This document shows positions 6,721 to 8,661 of a DNA stretch of 8,661 nt, piece after piece. The stretch's first letter is position 1. The number at the start of each line of letters is the position of its first letter. The position numbers and the translations under genes are program-made. Source of the stretch: Clostridium_AD sp051278035 (GTDB lineage Bacteria > Bacillota > Clostridia > Clostridiales > Clostridiaceae). The stretch is taken from contig NZ_JBNMNU010000176.1 in assembly GCF_051278035.1 (NCBI RefSeq), positions 1-8,661 on the forward strand. The letters are read 5' to 3'. The notes beneath the pieces are model-generated. The model made no database searches. It saw nothing but the letters and a program-made list of their open reading frames with translations, and was not told the DNA's origin.

Positions 6721-7167
6721 CTAAAAATCTTTTTTACTCTCTAAAAGTAAGGTTACTGGTCCATCGTTTTGTATAAAAATTTGCATATCTTCGCCAAATT
6801 TCCCAGTTTTAACTTCACCTAATACATCGCAGCACTGTTTAACAAATTCTAAATATAATACTTCGGCTTCTTCCCCACCGAGTGCCCTCATAAAATTTGG
6901 TCTTCTACCTTTTCTACAATCCCCATATAGCGTGAATTGAGAAACTACAAGCATTTCTCCTCCTACGTCTAGTAAAGATTTATTCATTTTCTCATCTTCC
7001 TCAAAAATTCTAAGGTTTAATATCTTATCTTTTAAGAATTTTATATCTTCTTCTGTATCTTCCTTACAAATTCCAAGAAGAACGTTTAATCCGAAACCTA
7101 TTTCACTAACTAATTCTCCATTAACTTCAACCTTTGATGATTTAACTCTTTGCACCACTGCTCTCAT
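6721..7167 (-). CDS. dtd: D-aminoacyl-tRNA deacylase
   Basis: Homodimeric proofreading enzyme that hydrolyses D-amino acids (D-Tyr and others) and glycine wrongly attached to tRNA, recycling free tRNA. The 148-residue length and the start MRAVVQRV are exactly those of the family. Both active-site motifs are intact: SQFTLYGD (76-83), continuing into CRKGRRPNF, and NDGPVT (134-139) with the Gly136-cis-Pro137 pair that excludes L-amino acids. The start has a modest site (GAGAGGGA) and follows rel by 36 bases. It is placed directly after rel, as in Bacillus and many other Firmicutes, a robust linkage that supports both calls. The TAG stop is embedded in the ribosome binding site of the next gene, 10 bases before its ATG. 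Confidence 0.97.
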   Translation of the reverse strand: MRAVVQRVKSSKVEVNGELVSEIGFGLNVLLGICKEDTEEDIKFLKDKILNLRIFEEDEKMNKSLLDVGGEMLVVSQFTLYGDCRKGRRPNFMRALGGEEAEVLYLEFVKQCCDVLGEVKTGKFGEDMQIFIQNDGPVTLLLESKKDF

Positions 7168-7203
7168 AAATATCCCTCTCTTAAATGGAATAAAATTATT
7201 ATC

Positions 7204-8661
7204 TTAGTTTTTTATTCTATAAACTTCTATTACACCAGCTAATTTAGTTATTTTCTTTTGCAATTCTTTCAAATGTTCTATATTAATTATCCTGAGCTTT
7301 ATGTTTACTAAAGCTACATTATTTTTTAATGTTTTTGCATTGATTGAGTACAACTGTGTTTTGGTTAATGTTATTACCTCCATTATATCGGATAATAAAC
7401 CATATCTATCATCTGCTCTAATTTGAATTTCAGTAGTATAACCTTTTCCTTCACTAGTTCCCCAGCTTACCTCAACAACTTTATTTATTTCATTGTTAAC
7501 TAAATTCTCAATATTCTTACAATCACATCTATGAACAGAAACTCCACGTCCCTTAGTTATATAACCTATTATTTTATCGCCCGGAACAGGGTTACAGCAT
7601 TTAGCAAATCGCGCAAGAACATTTCCAAGACCCTTGACTATTAGTCCTGAGAAATCTGTTTGCTTTTTTTCATCTTTATTTCCGCTTTTAGTTATCTTTT
7701 CTTCAATATCTTGTATTGTCAAATCTTCAGGTTTATTTTTATTTTCAAAAACCTCTCTAAGTCTATTAACAATAGTTGGAGGCATAATATCTCCAACACC
7801 AACACAAGCAAATAAATCATCTAAAGTTCTAAAATTATATCTTTTATAAATTTTTTCTATTGCTTCACCTTTTGCAATCTCGCCAAAATTATATCCTTGC
7901 CTTTTAGATTCTCTCTCTAATAATTCTTTACCTTTTTCAATACTCTCATCTTTTTTAGCTCTCTTAAACCAAGCTTTAATTTTGCTTTTAGCCTGATTAC
8001 TTTTTGTAATATTAAGCCAATCAATACTAGGACCCTTAGGTGAATTTGAAGTTACGACTTCAACTATCTCTCCTGTTTTCAAATGATATTCGAGTGGCAC
8101 CATCCGCCCATTTACTTTTGCCCCCATACACCTATTACCTATATCCGTATGAATCCTATATGCAAAATCAATTGGGGTTGCGTCAATTGGTAAGTTAATA
8201 ACCCTTCCCTTTGGCGTGAATACAAAAACTTCATCTGCGAACAAATCAATTTTAAACCCTTCCAGAAACTCTTCTGCATCGAATGTTTCTCCTTGCCATT
8301 CCAAAATATCCTTGAGCCATGAAAATTTAGAATCAAAATTTTCATTTTCGCCTTCCTGCGTAGCCTGTTTATATTTCCAGTGAGCTGCAATCCCATATTC
8401 TGCAGTTTTATGCATCTCATAGGTTCGAATCTGAATTTCAAAAGGTTTACCATGAGGTCCTATTACAGTCGAATGTAAGGATTGATACATATTAGGTTTA
8501 GGCATAGCAATATAGTCTTTAAATCTTCCGGGAATTGGTTTATAAACTGTATGCACTATCCCTAGAGCTGCATAGCAACTTCCAATATCATTAACTAAAA
8601 TTCTAATTGCAGTCAAATCGAAAACTTGATCTAAAGTTTTGTTTTTAGACGTCATTTTTCT
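7204..8661 (-). CDS. relA: Bifunctional (p)ppGpp synthetase/hydrolase Rel, C-terminal two-thirds (5' end beyond window)
   Basis: Long RelA/SpoT homologue that makes and degrades the alarmone (p)ppGpp on sensing uncharged tRNA at the ribosome. About 485 residues are visible. The frame stays open through the right edge, and the Met at 8655 is internal, so the HD hydrolase domain and the start of the synthetase lie outside. Numbering from that Met: the synthetase remainder has VFDLTAIRILV (11-21), PGRFKDYIA (42-50), YQSLHSTV (57-64) and FEIQIRTYEMH (72-82). RFKD is the RXKD charge motif of bifunctional Rel enzymes, in contrast to EXDD of synthetase-only RelA. A TGS domain follows (DEVFVFTPKG onward, about 141-203), then a helical region, the zinc-finger-like CCNPVPGD (353-360) with HRCDC (375-379), and a C-terminal ACT domain (about 408-480). 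Domain order is complete from the synthetase on, with no frameshift. It is the most upstream gene visible in the operon; its promoter is outside. Confidence 0.97.
   Translation of the reverse strand, partial: RKMTSKNKTLDQVFDLTAIRILVNDIGSCYAALGIVHTVYKPIPGRFKDYIAMPKPNMYQSLHSTVIGPHGKPFEIQIRTYEMHKTAEYGIAAHWKYKQATQEGENENFDSKFSWLKDILEWQGETFDAEEFLEGFKIDLFADEVFVFTPKGRVINLPIDATPIDFAYRIHTDIGNRCMGAKVNGRMVPLEYHLKTGEIVEVVTSNSPKGPSIDWLNITKSNQAKSKIKAWFKRAKKDESIEKGKELLERESKRQGYNFGEIAKGEAIEKIYKRYNFRTLDDLFACVGVGDIMPPTIVNRLREVFENKNKPEDLTIQDIEEKITKSGNKDEKKQTDFSGLIVKGLGNVLARFAKCCNPVPGDKIIGYITKGRGVSVHRCDCKNIENLVNNEINKVVEVSWGTSEGKGYTTEIQIRADDRYGLLSDIMEVITLTKTQLYSINAKTLKNNVALVNIKLRIINIEHLKELQKKITKLAGVIEVYRIKN

Noticed and set aside
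8139..8453. Open frame of about 104 codons in another minus-strand frame inside rel.
   Set aside because: It overlaps the conserved synthetase and TGS coding sequence and has no family resemblance; it is a frame shadow.
8653..8655. Met at 8655 as the true start of Rel.
   Set aside because: The frame continues upstream (Arg-Lys before it), and the Met falls in the middle of the synthetase domain, so the gene is cut by the window and not short.

Overview
The window looks like chromosomal DNA of a low-GC, probably anaerobic Firmicute close to Clostridium. The composition is strongly AT-rich, Shine-Dalgarno sites are strong (AGGAGG-like), and the gene order rel - dtd - MBL hydrolase - hemZ - hisS - aspS is the one I associate with clostridia. 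That taxonomic call rests on protein similarity and gene order I recognise, not on a database search. Nothing suggests a phage, insertion sequence, CRISPR array, tRNA or rRNA gene.

Layout. At the left edge, on the plus strand, are two overlapping genes for a split threonine/serine exporter-type membrane protein (ThrE_1-like, cut by the window start, and ThrE_2-like). They end in a strong hairpin that also serves as terminator for the convergent gene on the minus strand, a small CsoR/FrmR-family repressor. The repressor is transcribed alone from its own promoter (predicted -35 at 1459-1464, -10 at 1436-1441). A perfect 8-bp inverted repeat at 1409-1431 lies over the expected transcription start and is a good candidate for its own operator. 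Next to this promoter is the terminator of the large minus-strand operon.

From 8661 down to 1539 six genes run in one direction with gaps of only 9-50 bases: rel (ppGpp synthetase/hydrolase, N-terminal part outside the window), dtd (D-aminoacyl-tRNA deacylase), a glyoxalase-II-like metallo-beta-lactamase hydrolase, hemZ (radical SAM, coproporphyrinogen-oxidase family), hisS and aspS. The theme is translation quality and its sensing. Two aminoacyl-tRNA synthetases charge tRNA, Dtd clears mis-charged D-amino acids, and Rel makes the alarmone in response to uncharged tRNA. HemZ and the MBL hydrolase are passengers with less obvious links.

This is mostly ordinary core-genome sequence. The part most worth a second look is the orphan CsoR-family repressor. 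It has Tyr where copper-sensing CsoR proteins have their His ligand, keeps two Cys with the spacing seen in persulfide-sensing CstR, and sits behind a palindromic operator with no metal or sulfur gene beside it. I found no convincing new multi-gene system.
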